Origin: Pseudoalteromonas caenipelagi
GTDB taxonomy: Bacteria > Pseudomonadota > Gammaproteobacteria > Enterobacterales > Alteromonadaceae
Length of the DNA: 64,000 nt
Direction: 5' to 3'
Assembly (NCBI RefSeq): GCF_013140855.1
Contig: NZ_JABBPG010000003.1
Location: 1-64,000, forward strand
The translations under genes were made by a program, and so were the position numbers. The notes beneath the pieces are model-generated. The model had not been told where the DNA came from. It searched no databases and was given only the letters and a program-made list of their open reading frames with translations. Below, in pieces: positions 8,890 through 17,949 of this stretch. Every line of letters starts with the position of its first letter. Within the stretch, counting starts at the first letter, position 1.

Positions 8890-9665
8890 GCAAAATATGC
8901 CTCTGCAATTAGTTTTATCGCTAAAATGATCACAACAGTGTTAAATAAGGGTTTGATCAATTTGCTGCCAAACTTTATAGCTGAATGTGCCCCAATCCAA
9001 GCACCAAGCATTAAGAAAGCCCCCATAGTTAGGCCTAACAAAAAGTTGACATGCCCTAGTGCTACAAACGTTATCAGTGAAACAAAGTTAGACACAAAGT
9101 TCATTGAACGCGCAAGTCCGCAATTTAGCAGTAGACTCATTTTATATAGTAAGCTGTTTGATGCGGTCCAAAAAGTACCTGCGCCGGGGCCTGCCAAACC
9201 ATCGAAAAACCCCAGAGATAACCCTTGAAACCATTGCTTTGTTTTCAAAGCTGGCTCGCTTTTTGGTAAGTCATGAGACTCTGTTGGACTAAGCTTGCCA
9301 AACAAGCTGTAGCAGGCAACACAGATGATAACGATAGGCAGTAGTTTATTTAAAAACTCAACGCTTAAATAATCAACTAATAAAGTGCCAAGTACAGCGC
9401 CAATTGCAGTCGCCAAAATCGAAGCTGCCCAAAATGATGGGTCGAAAAGTCGTTTTCTATAGTAGGTGATACTTGCAGTTAATGACCCAAAGCTGGCAGC
9501 CAATTTGTTGGTTGCCAATGTCACATGGGGGGGAAGTCCTGCGGTAAGCAGGGCGGGTACCGTCAGCATACCTCCACCGCCAGCGATAGCGTCAATAAAG
9601 CCTGCGGCAAGAGCAACTAAACAAAGTAACCCCCAAGTCATTGGGTCGAGCGCAAATTCAAACAT
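8886..9665 (-). CDS. yfcA: TSUP family transporter (YfcA-like)
   Basis: A 259-residue inner-membrane protein with about eight hydrophobic helices. It has the TauE/SafE (TSUP) hallmark near the N-terminus, AGFIDAIAGGGGMLTVPALL, and a second half-repeat with the related GFFDGLAGPGAGTF. The family moves sulfite, sulfonates or other small organic anions, and the substrate of YfcA is not known. It begins immediately after the dinG stop, with no gap, and overlaps priC by four bases. Confidence 0.88.
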   Translation of the reverse strand: MFEFALDPMTWGLLCLVALAAGFIDAIAGGGGMLTVPALLTAGLPPHVTLATNKLAASFGSLTASITYYRKRLFDPSFWAASILATAIGAVLGTLLVDYLSVEFLNKLLPIVIICVACYSLFGKLSPTESHDLPKSEPALKTKQWFQGLSLGFFDGLAGPGAGTFWTASNSLLYKMSLLLNCGLARSMNFVSNFVSLITFVALGHVNFLLGLTMGAFLMLGAWIGAHSAIKFGSKLIKPLFNTVVIILAIKLIAEAYFA

Positions 9666-11738
9666 TTAATAATCTATTTGTCGTTTAAAGGGCGGTAGAG
9701 TATCAAGCATGGCTTTGCCGTAGCGTTTGGTAACTAGGCGCCTGTCTAATATGATTATACGGCCGTGATCTGTTTCTTTACGAAGCAGTCTACCACAGCT
9801 TTGAACTAATTTCTTTGCTGCGTCAGGAACCGTGATTGATAAAAATGGATTCCCCCCTTTACTTTGTACAAATTCAGCCTGCGCTTCTTCAATTGGAGAG
9901 GTAGGTACAGCAAAAGGAATTTTGGTAATTATAAGGTTTTCAAGGTATTTACCCGGTAAGTCTAATCCTTCAGATAAACTTTGCGTACCGAATAAAATGC
10001 TACCCTTGTCATTGTCTATGCTGGCCTTATGTTGTTTGAGCAAGCTATCACGAGATTGCTCACCTTGTACAAGAATTTGCCAGTGCTTTTTTCTGAGCAA
10101 CTTTACAACATGGTCCATTTGCCAGTAAGAAGCAAATAGCACCAAATTTGCTTTCGTTTTGTCTAAGTAAGAGGGTAATACTTTGGCAAGATGGTCGCTA
10201 AATGCTTTGTCAGTCGGGTCTACGTCAGCAGTGGGCAAATGTAAAGTGGCTTGTTTAGGGTAATCGAAAGGGGAGTTGGCTTTGATAAATCTAACTCCAG
10301 GCTCATGGGCCAGTCCGCTTTCTTTGGCAAAATGGTCGAACGTACCCAGTGCGCTTAATGTTGCCGAGCACAAGACTGCACCAGCGCATTCTGTCCAGAG
10401 CTTGTCTTTCAGATAGTAGCCTACTTCAATGGGGCAGTCGCATAGCAAATGATCATGATGATGCTTGTACTCTAATCGCTTTATCCAACGTGCATGAGGC
10501 GAGTGTTCTCCTTTGTTTGCATAGCTATGCCAGAGTTTATGAAGCTGCTCTAATCGATTAATGTATTGCCCACTCTCTGCGAGCAGTGGATCAGCTAAAA
10601 ACGGTTTAACATCGCCATCACTGACATCAAGGGTAAGAGCATCATGCATTTTATTCAAACAGCGCAGCACATCTTGTGTGGCATCGGCAATATCTTTTGC
10701 TTTTGCAGTAAGTGATTCAGGCACCACACCATGCTCAAAGCGAAATGTATCATCTTGGTTGTAGTTAAAATCGGCAGCATCTAATATATCTCTGACGCTT
10801 TTAAGATCTTTACTGGCATCATTTGCGGCATCATTGAGTTTAAAGTTTTGGCCTATCGCTTTTTGTGACACGATAGTTGCAGCCATTTTCCCACTGAATT
10901 TAAGCAGTTTATCTAACCATTCTATCGTTCCCTTAATGGTCGCTGCAGCAGACGAAAAATCTCGGGTTATGTGTGGTAAATGGTGAGCTTCATCAATAAC
11001 ATAAAATGTATCACTAGGCTCTGGTAGAATTTTACCACCACCCAACTCTAAATCAGCCAACAACAAGGCATGGTTGATAACCAGTACGTCCATTTGCGCT
11101 ATTTTTTGCCTTGCTAGGTGAAATGGACACAAATGGTGTGATTTCATTTGCCGCTGACACGCATGCTTATCACACGCTATTAGGTTCCATACTTTATCTG
11201 GAATGGTATCAGCCCAACTATCTCGATCTCCTTGCCAGCGTTTATTTTGGTATGCGCTATGAAGCTCTATTAAGCACTTTTGCTCCATGTCGGACAAAGG
11301 GGAAGACAGAGTCGGCATGATAGATAGTTGTATACTGTCTTCGTTAACTGCTGCATTGAGCTTATGTACACAAATATAACGCTGACGTCCTTTGACAAGA
11401 TCAAATTTAAAGTCGAAGCCACAATGGCTTTTGAAAAACGGTAACTCTTTATTGATTAGCTGCTCTTGCAGTGCCACTGTTGCGGTTGAAATCACAAGCT
11501 TTTTCTTTTTTGCCAGAGCAATAGGTAACGCTCCTAAGCAATAGGCGAGAGATTTTCCGGTACCGGTGCCAGCCTCTATCACGCAAATTCTTTGTGTTTT
11601 GTGATATTCCCCAGCAAGGGTTTTGGCAATTTCGGCAACGAGGTAGTTTTGGCTGCTTCGGTGGCGATAACCTTCTAAGCTTTCAGCGATATTTTGGTGT
11701 GTCTGTCGTATTGTTTTTTTGAGCGCGTCTGAAAGCAT
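9666..11738 (-). CDS. dinG: ATP-dependent DNA helicase DinG
   Basis: A 690-residue XPD-like superfamily 2 helicase that unwinds D-loops, R-loops and forks with 5'-3' polarity. Walker A is EAGTGTGKS at 55-63 and the Walker B/DEAH box is at 249-252. Four cysteines at 123, 189, 194 and 204 sit where DinG binds its 4Fe-4S cluster. The C-terminal helicase motif (QSCGRLLRKETDHG) is intact. It heads the dinG-yfcA-priC chain. A near-consensus SOS box lies 25 bases upstream, consistent with damage induction as in E. coli. Confidence 0.93.
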   Translation of the reverse strand: MLSDALKKTIRQTHQNIAESLEGYRHRSSQNYLVAEIAKTLAGEYHKTQRICVIEAGTGTGKSLAYCLGALPIALAKKKKLVISTATVALQEQLINKELPFFKSHCGFDFKFDLVKGRQRYICVHKLNAAVNEDSIQLSIMPTLSSPLSDMEQKCLIELHSAYQNKRWQGDRDSWADTIPDKVWNLIACDKHACQRQMKSHHLCPFHLARQKIAQMDVLVINHALLLADLELGGGKILPEPSDTFYVIDEAHHLPHITRDFSSAAATIKGTIEWLDKLLKFSGKMAATIVSQKAIGQNFKLNDAANDASKDLKSVRDILDAADFNYNQDDTFRFEHGVVPESLTAKAKDIADATQDVLRCLNKMHDALTLDVSDGDVKPFLADPLLAESGQYINRLEQLHKLWHSYANKGEHSPHARWIKRLEYKHHHDHLLCDCPIEVGYYLKDKLWTECAGAVLCSATLSALGTFDHFAKESGLAHEPGVRFIKANSPFDYPKQATLHLPTADVDPTDKAFSDHLAKVLPSYLDKTKANLVLFASYWQMDHVVKLLRKKHWQILVQGEQSRDSLLKQHKASIDNDKGSILFGTQSLSEGLDLPGKYLENLIITKIPFAVPTSPIEEAQAEFVQSKGGNPFLSITVPDAAKKLVQSCGRLLRKETDHGRIIILDRRLVTKRYGKAMLDTLPPFKRQIDY

Positions 11739-11762
11739 GGGGATCGCCTAATAGAATATTAT

Positions 11763-11778
11763 ATGTATATAATTACAG
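11763..11778 (-). promoter_or_regulatory. Candidate LexA (SOS) box of dinG
   Basis: On the minus strand this reads CTGTAATTATATACAT, with CTG-N10-CAT against the consensus CTG-N10-CAG and a TA-rich centre. It ends 25 bases before the dinG ATG. In E. coli dinG is LexA-repressed, and the position fits. One base of the second triplet departs from consensus. Confidence 0.4.
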
Positions 11779-11954
11779 TAACGGTGGCTATTTTAGATGG
11801 GTAATCAATTTGGCACAAGCAGTGTATGAGGGCTTTATTATTATCGCGCCAACAAACAAGTCCGCAAGGGAAGCGGGGGACTTTGTTACTGACTTAAAAC
11901 CGAATCAGCCATTGTCAAGGCGTTGGCAGAAGGTTGAGTCGTTGGCACTGCTAT

Positions 11955-11969
11955 TAGACGTTTGTCCTA
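11955..11969 (+). promoter_or_regulatory. Degenerate AcuR-type operator
   Basis: TAGACGTTTGTCCTA has the left arm TAGACG of the two better operators at 11981 and 12655 and a diverged right arm. It starts exactly 26 bases before the 11981 site, so the two would lie on nearly the same helix face. Confidence 0.35.
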
Positions 11970-11980
11970 TTCTCTTTCAA

Positions 11981-11995
11981 TAGACGATTGGTCTA
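11981..11995 (+). promoter_or_regulatory. Operator for the TetR/AcuR regulator
   Basis: TAGACGATTGGTCTA has five-base arms (TAGAC/GTCTA). The same sequence with one substitution (T to C in the centre) occurs at 12655, before acuI. It ends 10 bases before the regulator's ATG, so bound repressor would block its transcription (autoregulation). Confidence 0.7.
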
Positions 11996-12005
11996 TTATC
12001 ATGAC

Positions 12006-12638
12006 ATGACAACATATACTGCTAAACCTCGAAGAGGGAGACCGCCAAAAGCTGATGCTAAAAACCAAGATACCAAAGCAGAGCTAATTAGAAGTGGTCT
12101 TGAATATTTAACTGAAATAGGTTTTACCGCGTCAGGCTTAGATAAGATCCTGAAAAACGTTGGTGTACCTAAGGGTTCCTTTTATTATTACTTCTCCAGC
12201 AAGGAAGCCTTTGGCCATGCCGTATTGAATAGTTACGCCAACTACTTCGCAAAAAAGTTAGATAGCTGTTTACTGGATACCGCATTTTCGCCACTACAGC
12301 GTATTTGTAATTTTGTAGAAGATGCCAAACAAGGCATCGCAAAGCATCAGTTTAAACGGGGTTGCTTGGTTGGCAATCTAGGGCAAGAAGTCGACGCATT
12401 ACCACAAAGTTTTCGGCCGGTGCTTATAGAGATCTTCGAAACCTGGCAAGTGCGTATTGCAAACTGTTTGCATGAAGCGCAATTGGTTGGTGAGTTATCG
12501 GTCGATGCTGACTGCGCCAGTATCGCGGAGTTTTTCTGGATTGGATGGGAAGGCGCAGTAAGCCGTGCACGGCTTGAGAAAAGTACGCGTCCGCTAGATA
12601 AGTATTTAGAACTTTTTACTCAGGGCTTACCTAAGTAA
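12006..12638 (+). CDS. acuR: TetR family repressor, AcuR-like
   Basis: A 210-residue TetR-family regulator. After a basic RRGRPPK start, the helix-turn-helix covers about residues 30-60 (GFTASGLDKILKNVGVPKGS, then FYYYFSSKEAF), followed by a C-terminal ligand domain. The frame is open from a TTG at 11988, but that codon lies inside the operator, so I choose the ATG at 12006. AcuR in Rhodobacter and other marine bacteria represses acuI and responds to acrylate. The next gene here is acuI, and matching operators precede both, which supports the same role. There is no obvious ribosome-binding site, so translation may be weak. Confidence 0.8.
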   Translation: MTTYTAKPRRGRPPKADAKNQDTKAELIRSGLEYLTEIGFTASGLDKILKNVGVPKGSFYYYFSSKEAFGHAVLNSYANYFAKKLDSCLLDTAFSPLQRICNFVEDAKQGIAKHQFKRGCLVGNLGQEVDALPQSFRPVLIEIFETWQVRIANCLHEAQLVGELSVDADCASIAEFFWIGWEGAVSRARLEKSTRPLDKYLELFTQGLPK

Positions 12639-12654
12639 ATTTTTTAACAGTAAC

Positions 12655-12669
12655 TAGACGATCGGTCTA
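12655..12669 (+). promoter_or_regulatory. Second AcuR operator, between acuR and acuI
   Basis: TAGACGATCGGTCTA is a perfect 15-base palindrome apart from its central base, and differs at one position from the site at 11981. It lies 14 bases before the acuI start and overlaps the region just ahead of the ribosome-binding site, so acuI may have its own repressible promoter or be controlled by roadblock. Confidence 0.7.
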
Positions 12670-12682
12670 TTTTGGAGGTGAT

Positions 12683-13663
12683 ATGTTTAAAGGGTTATTA
12701 GTTGAGAAGGATGGGCACAGTTATCAAGCAACAATCCAGAATTTAGATGATAGTGTGTTAATGGAAGGCGATACGGTTATAAGTGTGTCCTACAGCACGC
12801 TTAATTACAAAGACGCACTTGCCATTACTGGTAAATCACCGGTTGTTCGAAAGTTTCCTATGATACCTGGCATTGATTTGGCTGGAACCGTAATAAGCTG
12901 CAGCTCAGATAAATTTAAAGCAGGTGACGAGGTGGTGCTTAACGGCTTTGGTGTGGGCGAAGTGCACTGCGGTGGATTAGCACAGAAAGCAAAATTACAT
13001 AGTGATTGGCTAATTCCATTACCAAAATCGTTATCAGTAAAGCAGTCTATGGCAATTGGCACCGCGGGCTATACTGCCATGTTATGCGTAATAGCATTGG
13101 AAAAGCATGGTGTCCTCCCAGACTCGGGAGAAATACTTGTTACCGGTGCTAATGGTGGCGTGGGGAGTTATGCTATCGCTTTGCTCGCGAAGCTAGGATA
13201 TACCATTGTTGCTGCCACCGGCAGAGTTGAAGAATCTGACTATTTGAAATCGCTTGGTGCAAGCGAAATTATTGATCGAAAGTTACTGTCAGAACCAGGA
13301 CGTCCTTTAGCCAAAGAGCGCTGGGCTGGAGTAATTGACTCCGTGGGTAGTCATACGTTGGTGAACGCCTGTGCTAGCACAAAATATGGCGGTATTGTTG
13401 CCGCTTGTGGTTTAGCGCAAGGTATGGACCTGCCGGGTACTGTAGCACCTTTTATATTGCGAGGTATCACATTAGCAGGAATAGATAGTGTTATGCGTCC
13501 ACTAAAAGATCGCATTGAGGCCTGGGATAGATTGTCTGAATTATTAGACACTAAAACGCTAGAAGACGTGGCAACAGAGATACCTTTATCTCAGGTTTGC
13601 GATATCGCACAGCTTTTAATTGAAGGAAAAATACGAGGACGCATTGTCGTCAAAGTCAGTTAA
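12683..13663 (+). CDS. acuI: Acrylyl-CoA reductase AcuI (YhdH family)
   Basis: A 326-residue NADPH-dependent MDR-superfamily reductase. It should convert acryloyl-CoA, a toxic product of DMSP or acrylate metabolism, to propionyl-CoA. The family signature NYKDAL is at 41-46 and the Rossmann motif GANGGVGS at 155-162. Length matches YhdH/AcuI. A strong ribosome-binding site (GGAGG) precedes the ATG. It is coupled to the TetR gene by proximity and by a shared operator. No DMSP lyase or demethylase gene is visible in the window, so the source of acrylate may be external. Confidence 0.92.
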   Translation: MFKGLLVEKDGHSYQATIQNLDDSVLMEGDTVISVSYSTLNYKDALAITGKSPVVRKFPMIPGIDLAGTVISCSSDKFKAGDEVVLNGFGVGEVHCGGLAQKAKLHSDWLIPLPKSLSVKQSMAIGTAGYTAMLCVIALEKHGVLPDSGEILVTGANGGVGSYAIALLAKLGYTIVAATGRVEESDYLKSLGASEIIDRKLLSEPGRPLAKERWAGVIDSVGSHTLVNACASTKYGGIVAACGLAQGMDLPGTVAPFILRGITLAGIDSVMRPLKDRIEAWDRLSELLDTKTLEDVATEIPLSQVCDIAQLLIEGKIRGRIVVKVS

Positions 13664-14351
13664 CTATGAGGTTAGCTTTCACAAAAGACGGCTATTGAAA
13701 TTAGAAAGCATAAGCCTCTATGCTTTCGAGTCCACTTCTTACACCGATCGGCGATAGCCACTCTAAGGGGGGGCAGTGAGCTGCAAGTCTGCTTGTTTCC
13801 AGCTTGATGGGTGTAAAATACTTTAGTGTGGCGTGTGGATTACCAGCACAAACACTCTCAGCTGGGATGTTTATTGGTCACTTTTTACATTAGATGAAGA
13901 TATTCCGGGTGAGTGGTCAAACGAAAAAAGTTCCAAAAAGCTTTGGTACCTTTCATTAGGTGGCTTATCTTCGAAGGCTGTAATTTTTTGCTCTACTTGC
14001 CGTGGTTTACATTCGATGAGTAAAAAATACCAATAATATATTGAATTTAAATAAAAACTTAACTACTAAAAACTTAACTACTTAATCTAATAATTTGCCC
14101 CGAAAAGAGATCCGCATTTTTAACCCACCCTCTGAGTATCGGTAGTCGATGTTATTCATCTATCAGGAACGTGAAGTATTGCAGTCGTCCGTGCTGTTTT
14201 GAGTATTGATGTTAGCTTGGCACATAATTTTGCACGGGTTGTAGTGTTTTCCTCTCGTGTTAGCGAAAACGATTATAGTTCCCGGGTTGATGGGTATATT
14301 TTGCTCAAAATTAATAAAAATCATAAAACAACAACCGGCGGAATTTGACAA
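13664..14351. other. Intergenic region between acuI and the glucan locus
   Basis: There is no supported gene. A 9-base-pair hairpin at 13704-13727 (GAAAGCATA/TATGCTTTC) just after acuI may stop transcription, though no T-run follows. A 67-codon frame at 13833-14036 lacks a ribosome-binding site and resembles nothing I know. The end of the region should contain the promoter of the TonB receptor. Confidence 0.5.
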
Positions 14352-17045
14352 ATGCAAAAGTTGAACACCATAACCCTAAGTATTTTGCTTAGTTGCTCGG
14401 CTCCTGTTTTTGCACAGGCACAGCAAGCAGCGGATAATGATAAAAAAGCAAGCCAGGTAATAACTGAAAACGAAAATGGGTTGGAAGTAATATCGGTCAC
14501 AGCGACAAAACGAAAAACCAAACTCATGGAAACGCCTGTCGCAATTTCGGCATTGAGTGACTCTCAGCTTAAACAGAATGGTGTGAATAATGTCAGAGAT
14601 ATTGCAAATCTGGTTCCCGGCTTGGATATCTCCACTGCGACAGATCAAGCCGCCCCCGTTATCTCTATGCGGGGCGTGCGCTCGACAAATATAACCGAAC
14701 TCGGTGACCCGGCAGTTGGTGTCCATCTGGATGGCATTTATTCACCGCGTATGCAGGGGGCACTCGCGCTCATGTACGACGTTGAGCGAGTCGAAGCGTT
14801 GCGCGGGCCACAGGGTACCCTTTTTGGCCGAAACTCCACGGTCGGTAGTATCAACGTTATTTCAGCAAAGCCCGATTTCGGGGGAGCGTTTGGTCGCGTG
14901 AGTGGTGAAGTCGGTAAATATAACGCCAGAGTACTTGATGGTTTTATCAACATTCCTGTTAACGATGAATTTGCAGTACGTGTCGCTGCAAAAGGGTTAA
15001 AGCGAGATTCCTTTCTGGAAGGTTACTGGGATCCGAATCAGTATGACTCCCGCCGCCTGAATGGCGATGTACTGAATGCACCCGTTATATCAGAAGATTC
15101 TTACCAAGGTAACGGTTCGACCATAACACAAAGGGAAAACTGGTGGATTGACGACGCAGGAACCGATCCTCTGGCTCAGCGAGTGCGGGCTTTAACCCGT
15201 GCCGATGACGATGACTTCTACAATAATGCCAATGAGTATTCCTTCAGGATAAGCTCGCTGTGGGAACCTCTGGGTGGTAATTTTTCTAACCACACCGTTT
15301 TCCAGCACTATGCGAACGACAGTGGTAACAATATCGATTTGGTTAATTGTGAAAAGCTTAGCGGGCGACCAGCTGAATATGGTGGGGATTGCAGTACGTT
15401 TTTACCAAGCGACAACACCTATCAAGCAGTCGTCAATGTACCTGGTAAACTGAACCTAGATATTACCTACCTGCGTAATACGTTAAATTACACACTAGAC
15501 AATGATATGAGTGTCGTCTGGTTGTTGGGATATGAAAATATGGATCGCTCCTCTGCACAGGACAGTGAAATTGGTCTGGATCCCTGGGACGGCGCCACGT
15601 ATTTCCTTGATGGAACGGGTGCAAAGTCCTATTCCAGCGAGATCCAGTTGCAGTCGGATAATCATGGCGACCTGATTTGGATTGCTGGTTTAAATTATTT
15701 CCATGAAAAGACGACGACCCTAGGCTACTACGATAACCCGATGGATGATAAGGCATTTTGGGATCAACCTGACCGTTCTACTGATGCCTATGCACTGTTT
15801 GGTCAGGCAACATATAACATCACCAAAGATTTGCATTTAACACTCGGGTATCGTTTCAGTGATGAAACGAAAGAAGACCAAGGCGGACGCACTTACCGAT
15901 GTTCAAATGCTGGGGGCTGTGCGCCAGGTTGGTTTAACCGAACCGTGTTAAATAAACTGCCGATTGACTACTTTGAAGATCCTGCAAGCTACGAATCCTA
16001 TTTTGAAAACGACAATAAGGGGAGCTGGACGCACCATGATTTCAGGGTCGGTATTGATTACGATATCAACGCAGACACTATGATTTACAGTTATCTTGCT
16101 TCAGGCTTTAAAGCTGGAGGAATTGGCGATGTCTACGAGGTTGTTAACGACCGAACCGGCGAGACCACGCGATTTGAAACCCAATTCGACCCTGAAGAAG
16201 TGCTCACTTGGGAGGTTGGTGTAAAATCGAGTTTGCTGAATAACTCTTTAAATTTGCAAGTGGTATTCTTCTACACTGACTACACGGATATGCAATACGC
16301 TTCCGTTGGTTCGATAGGTAATATCGAAAGGTTGTCCCCGGTGAAAGATGATGATGGAGCGCCGTTGCTCGACGATAATGGTGAACCTGTACTCGATTTT
16401 CAAAACCAGCCCATCATTGCCTATTACACACAAAATGTACCCGGTTCGACAATTAAGGGGATAGAACTTGAGTTTGACTGGAAACCCTACCCCGACGGAA
16501 GAGTAACGGGTTATGTGACCTGGACCGATGCGAAAATCACAGAGGATTGGATAAGCAAATGGGATTACGATCCAGAATACTTGTTCGATATTTCCTACGA
16601 GGAATCGAAAGATCCGACTAACACATTACTTACAACAAACCTCAAGGGCAACAATCTGGCGATGACGCCTGAGTTGACGGCAAATTTAAGTTACACCCAC
16701 ACTTTCAACTTAGGTGAATACGGTTATGTCCACAGTTTGATGAACGTGAGCTGGAAAGATAAGTCTTATTCAACCATTTGGAATGTAGACAAACATCTTG
16801 ATGACATGGAGTTTGCAGTATCCGACGACGCTACACGCTATATGGACGATACTCGAGATGCTTTCGCCGTGTTTGATGCGTCACTCAAGTATGAACCACA
16901 AAATAAAAAGTGGTTTGCTGAAATCTTTGTCAACAATGCAACAGATGAGATTGTTCAGTACTGGAACAACACTGGTAAAGGCTTCTCGAAAGGAAGCTTT
17001 GGCATGCCTCGTTATTACGGACTCAGGGCCGGTATAAACTTCTAA
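14352..17045 (+). CDS. TonB-dependent receptor of the beta-glucan locus
   Basis: An 897-residue outer-membrane receptor. A signal peptide ends near residue 21. A TonB-box-like LEVISVTATKR at 44-54 leads into the plug domain (about 55-180, with GVHLDGIYSPRMQG and ALRGPQGTLFGRNST), then a 22-strand barrel ending in the aromatic C-terminus GINF. It has no siderophore-specific marker. It sits directly upstream of GH16 and GH3 glucanases, so import of beta-gluco-oligosaccharides is the likely role (inference from context, as for SusC-like or other TonB transporters in polysaccharide loci). Confidence 0.88.
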   Translation: MQKLNTITLSILLSCSAPVFAQAQQAADNDKKASQVITENENGLEVISVTATKRKTKLMETPVAISALSDSQLKQNGVNNVRDIANLVPGLDISTATDQAAPVISMRGVRSTNITELGDPAVGVHLDGIYSPRMQGALALMYDVERVEALRGPQGTLFGRNSTVGSINVISAKPDFGGAFGRVSGEVGKYNARVLDGFINIPVNDEFAVRVAAKGLKRDSFLEGYWDPNQYDSRRLNGDVLNAPVISEDSYQGNGSTITQRENWWIDDAGTDPLAQRVRALTRADDDDFYNNANEYSFRISSLWEPLGGNFSNHTVFQHYANDSGNNIDLVNCEKLSGRPAEYGGDCSTFLPSDNTYQAVVNVPGKLNLDITYLRNTLNYTLDNDMSVVWLLGYENMDRSSAQDSEIGLDPWDGATYFLDGTGAKSYSSEIQLQSDNHGDLIWIAGLNYFHEKTTTLGYYDNPMDDKAFWDQPDRSTDAYALFGQATYNITKDLHLTLGYRFSDETKEDQGGRTYRCSNAGGCAPGWFNRTVLNKLPIDYFEDPASYESYFENDNKGSWTHHDFRVGIDYDINADTMIYSYLASGFKAGGIGDVYEVVNDRTGETTRFETQFDPEEVLTWEVGVKSSLLNNSLNLQVVFFYTDYTDMQYASVGSIGNIERLSPVKDDDGAPLLDDNGEPVLDFQNQPIIAYYTQNVPGSTIKGIELEFDWKPYPDGRVTGYVTWTDAKITEDWISKWDYDPEYLFDISYEESKDPTNTLLTTNLKGNNLAMTPELTANLSYTHTFNLGEYGYVHSLMNVSWKDKSYSTIWNVDKHLDDMEFAVSDDATRYMDDTRDAFAVFDASLKYEPQNKKWFAEIFVNNATDEIVQYWNNTGKGFSKGSFGMPRYYGLRAGINF

Positions 17046-17069
17046 AACATCAATTAACTTAAGTAATTG

Positions 17070-17090
17070 CGGTCTTACTTTTTAAGACCG
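17070..17090 (+). terminator. Intercistronic hairpin
   Basis: CGGTCTTA pairs with TAAGACCG around a CTTTT loop, between the receptor and the GH16 gene. No T-run follows, so it is more likely a partial terminator or an mRNA-processing/stability element that lowers GH16 expression relative to the receptor. Confidence 0.45.
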
Positions 17091-17123
17091 TAAGTGCTTA
17101 CTTATTGTAATAAGGGCGAGCAA

Positions 17124-17903
17124 ATGAAAAAGCTTACAACGTTTATTGCTATAGCTAGTTTATCTTTGGTTAACCACAATGTGAGTGCCGCTGGCTATTT
17201 CAAAGATGACTTTTCGTGGGGGAGCAACCCCGCTTTATGGAACATGCGTAGTGGTGATAATGGCACGCCGTTTGGCTGTAAATTTAATCCAGGAATGATT
17301 TCGCCAAGTTCACACGGCATTACCCTTTCTGTTAGTAATGGCAGCTGCGCTGAACTTCAAAGCAAAAATACCTATCGCTATGGCATCGTTCAAGGGGCGC
17401 TTAGAACAGGCAATACTCCAGGAACTGTGTCATCAATATTTACCTATACCTCTTGGTGGGATAAACCTGGAAGAGCGTGGCAAGAAATTGATATCGAGTT
17501 TCTTCCGTCATTAGGTAATGTTGTTCATACCAATGTAATTTATCAGCCCGCTGGTGGGCAGTATCAGAGCTGGGAGCAAGATATAGATCTGGGAGGCTAT
17601 GGCCTAAATGTAAAAGAAAATTTACTCACTGTCGGTTTTGATTGGACACAGAGTCAAATTCGCTGGTTTGTTTATGATACTCAAGGGAACCAGCAAACTA
17701 TCAGGGTTGTGCACAGAGATAACGGTGATGGTTTTCTCGCCAGTAACGAAATTCCCGTATGGGCATGGCCCATTGACGATACAAAAATCATGATTAATCA
17801 CTGGCATGGTGATAATTCCGCAGACGCTCTGTATTTCCCAGGTCAGTATTACAATGACTCTGCATGGGCTTACTATGATTTTATCGAATATATTCCGCAC
17901 TAA
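17124..17903 (+). CDS. GH16 beta-glucanase, lichenase type
   Basis: A 259-residue secreted endo-beta-glucanase. The start at 17124 has a ribosome-binding site (AAGGGCGAG) and a signal peptide (cleavage near 22, VSA). The GH16 catalytic motif EIDIEF is at 121-126, with nucleophile Glu121, Asp123 and acid/base Glu125. The form without an extra residue between Ile and the second Glu is that of lichenases (1,3-1,4-beta-glucanases), not laminarinases. Cys52 and Cys75 could form the lichenase disulfide. It would cut mixed-linkage glucan outside the cell, or in the periplasm, into pieces for the adjacent receptor and GH3. Confidence 0.88.
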   Translation: MKKLTTFIAIASLSLVNHNVSAAGYFKDDFSWGSNPALWNMRSGDNGTPFGCKFNPGMISPSSHGITLSVSNGSCAELQSKNTYRYGIVQGALRTGNTPGTVSSIFTYTSWWDKPGRAWQEIDIEFLPSLGNVVHTNVIYQPAGGQYQSWEQDIDLGGYGLNVKENLLTVGFDWTQSQIRWFVYDTQGNQQTIRVVHRDNGDGFLASNEIPVWAWPIDDTKIMINHWHGDNSADALYFPGQYYNDSAWAYYDFIEYIPH

Positions 17904-17949
17904 GACACGAGTCACTCCATTAAATAATTTGTTCATAAGGAGAACATTG

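Noticed and set aside
11812..11982. Open frame of about 57 codons ending at the acuR operator (starts with TTG)
   Set aside because: There is no ATG start, no convincing ribosome-binding site and no recognisable motif; it overlaps the operator region.
13833..14036. 67-codon ORF between acuI and the TonB receptor
   Set aside because: GTG-type start without a ribosome-binding site, unusual composition and no family resemblance.
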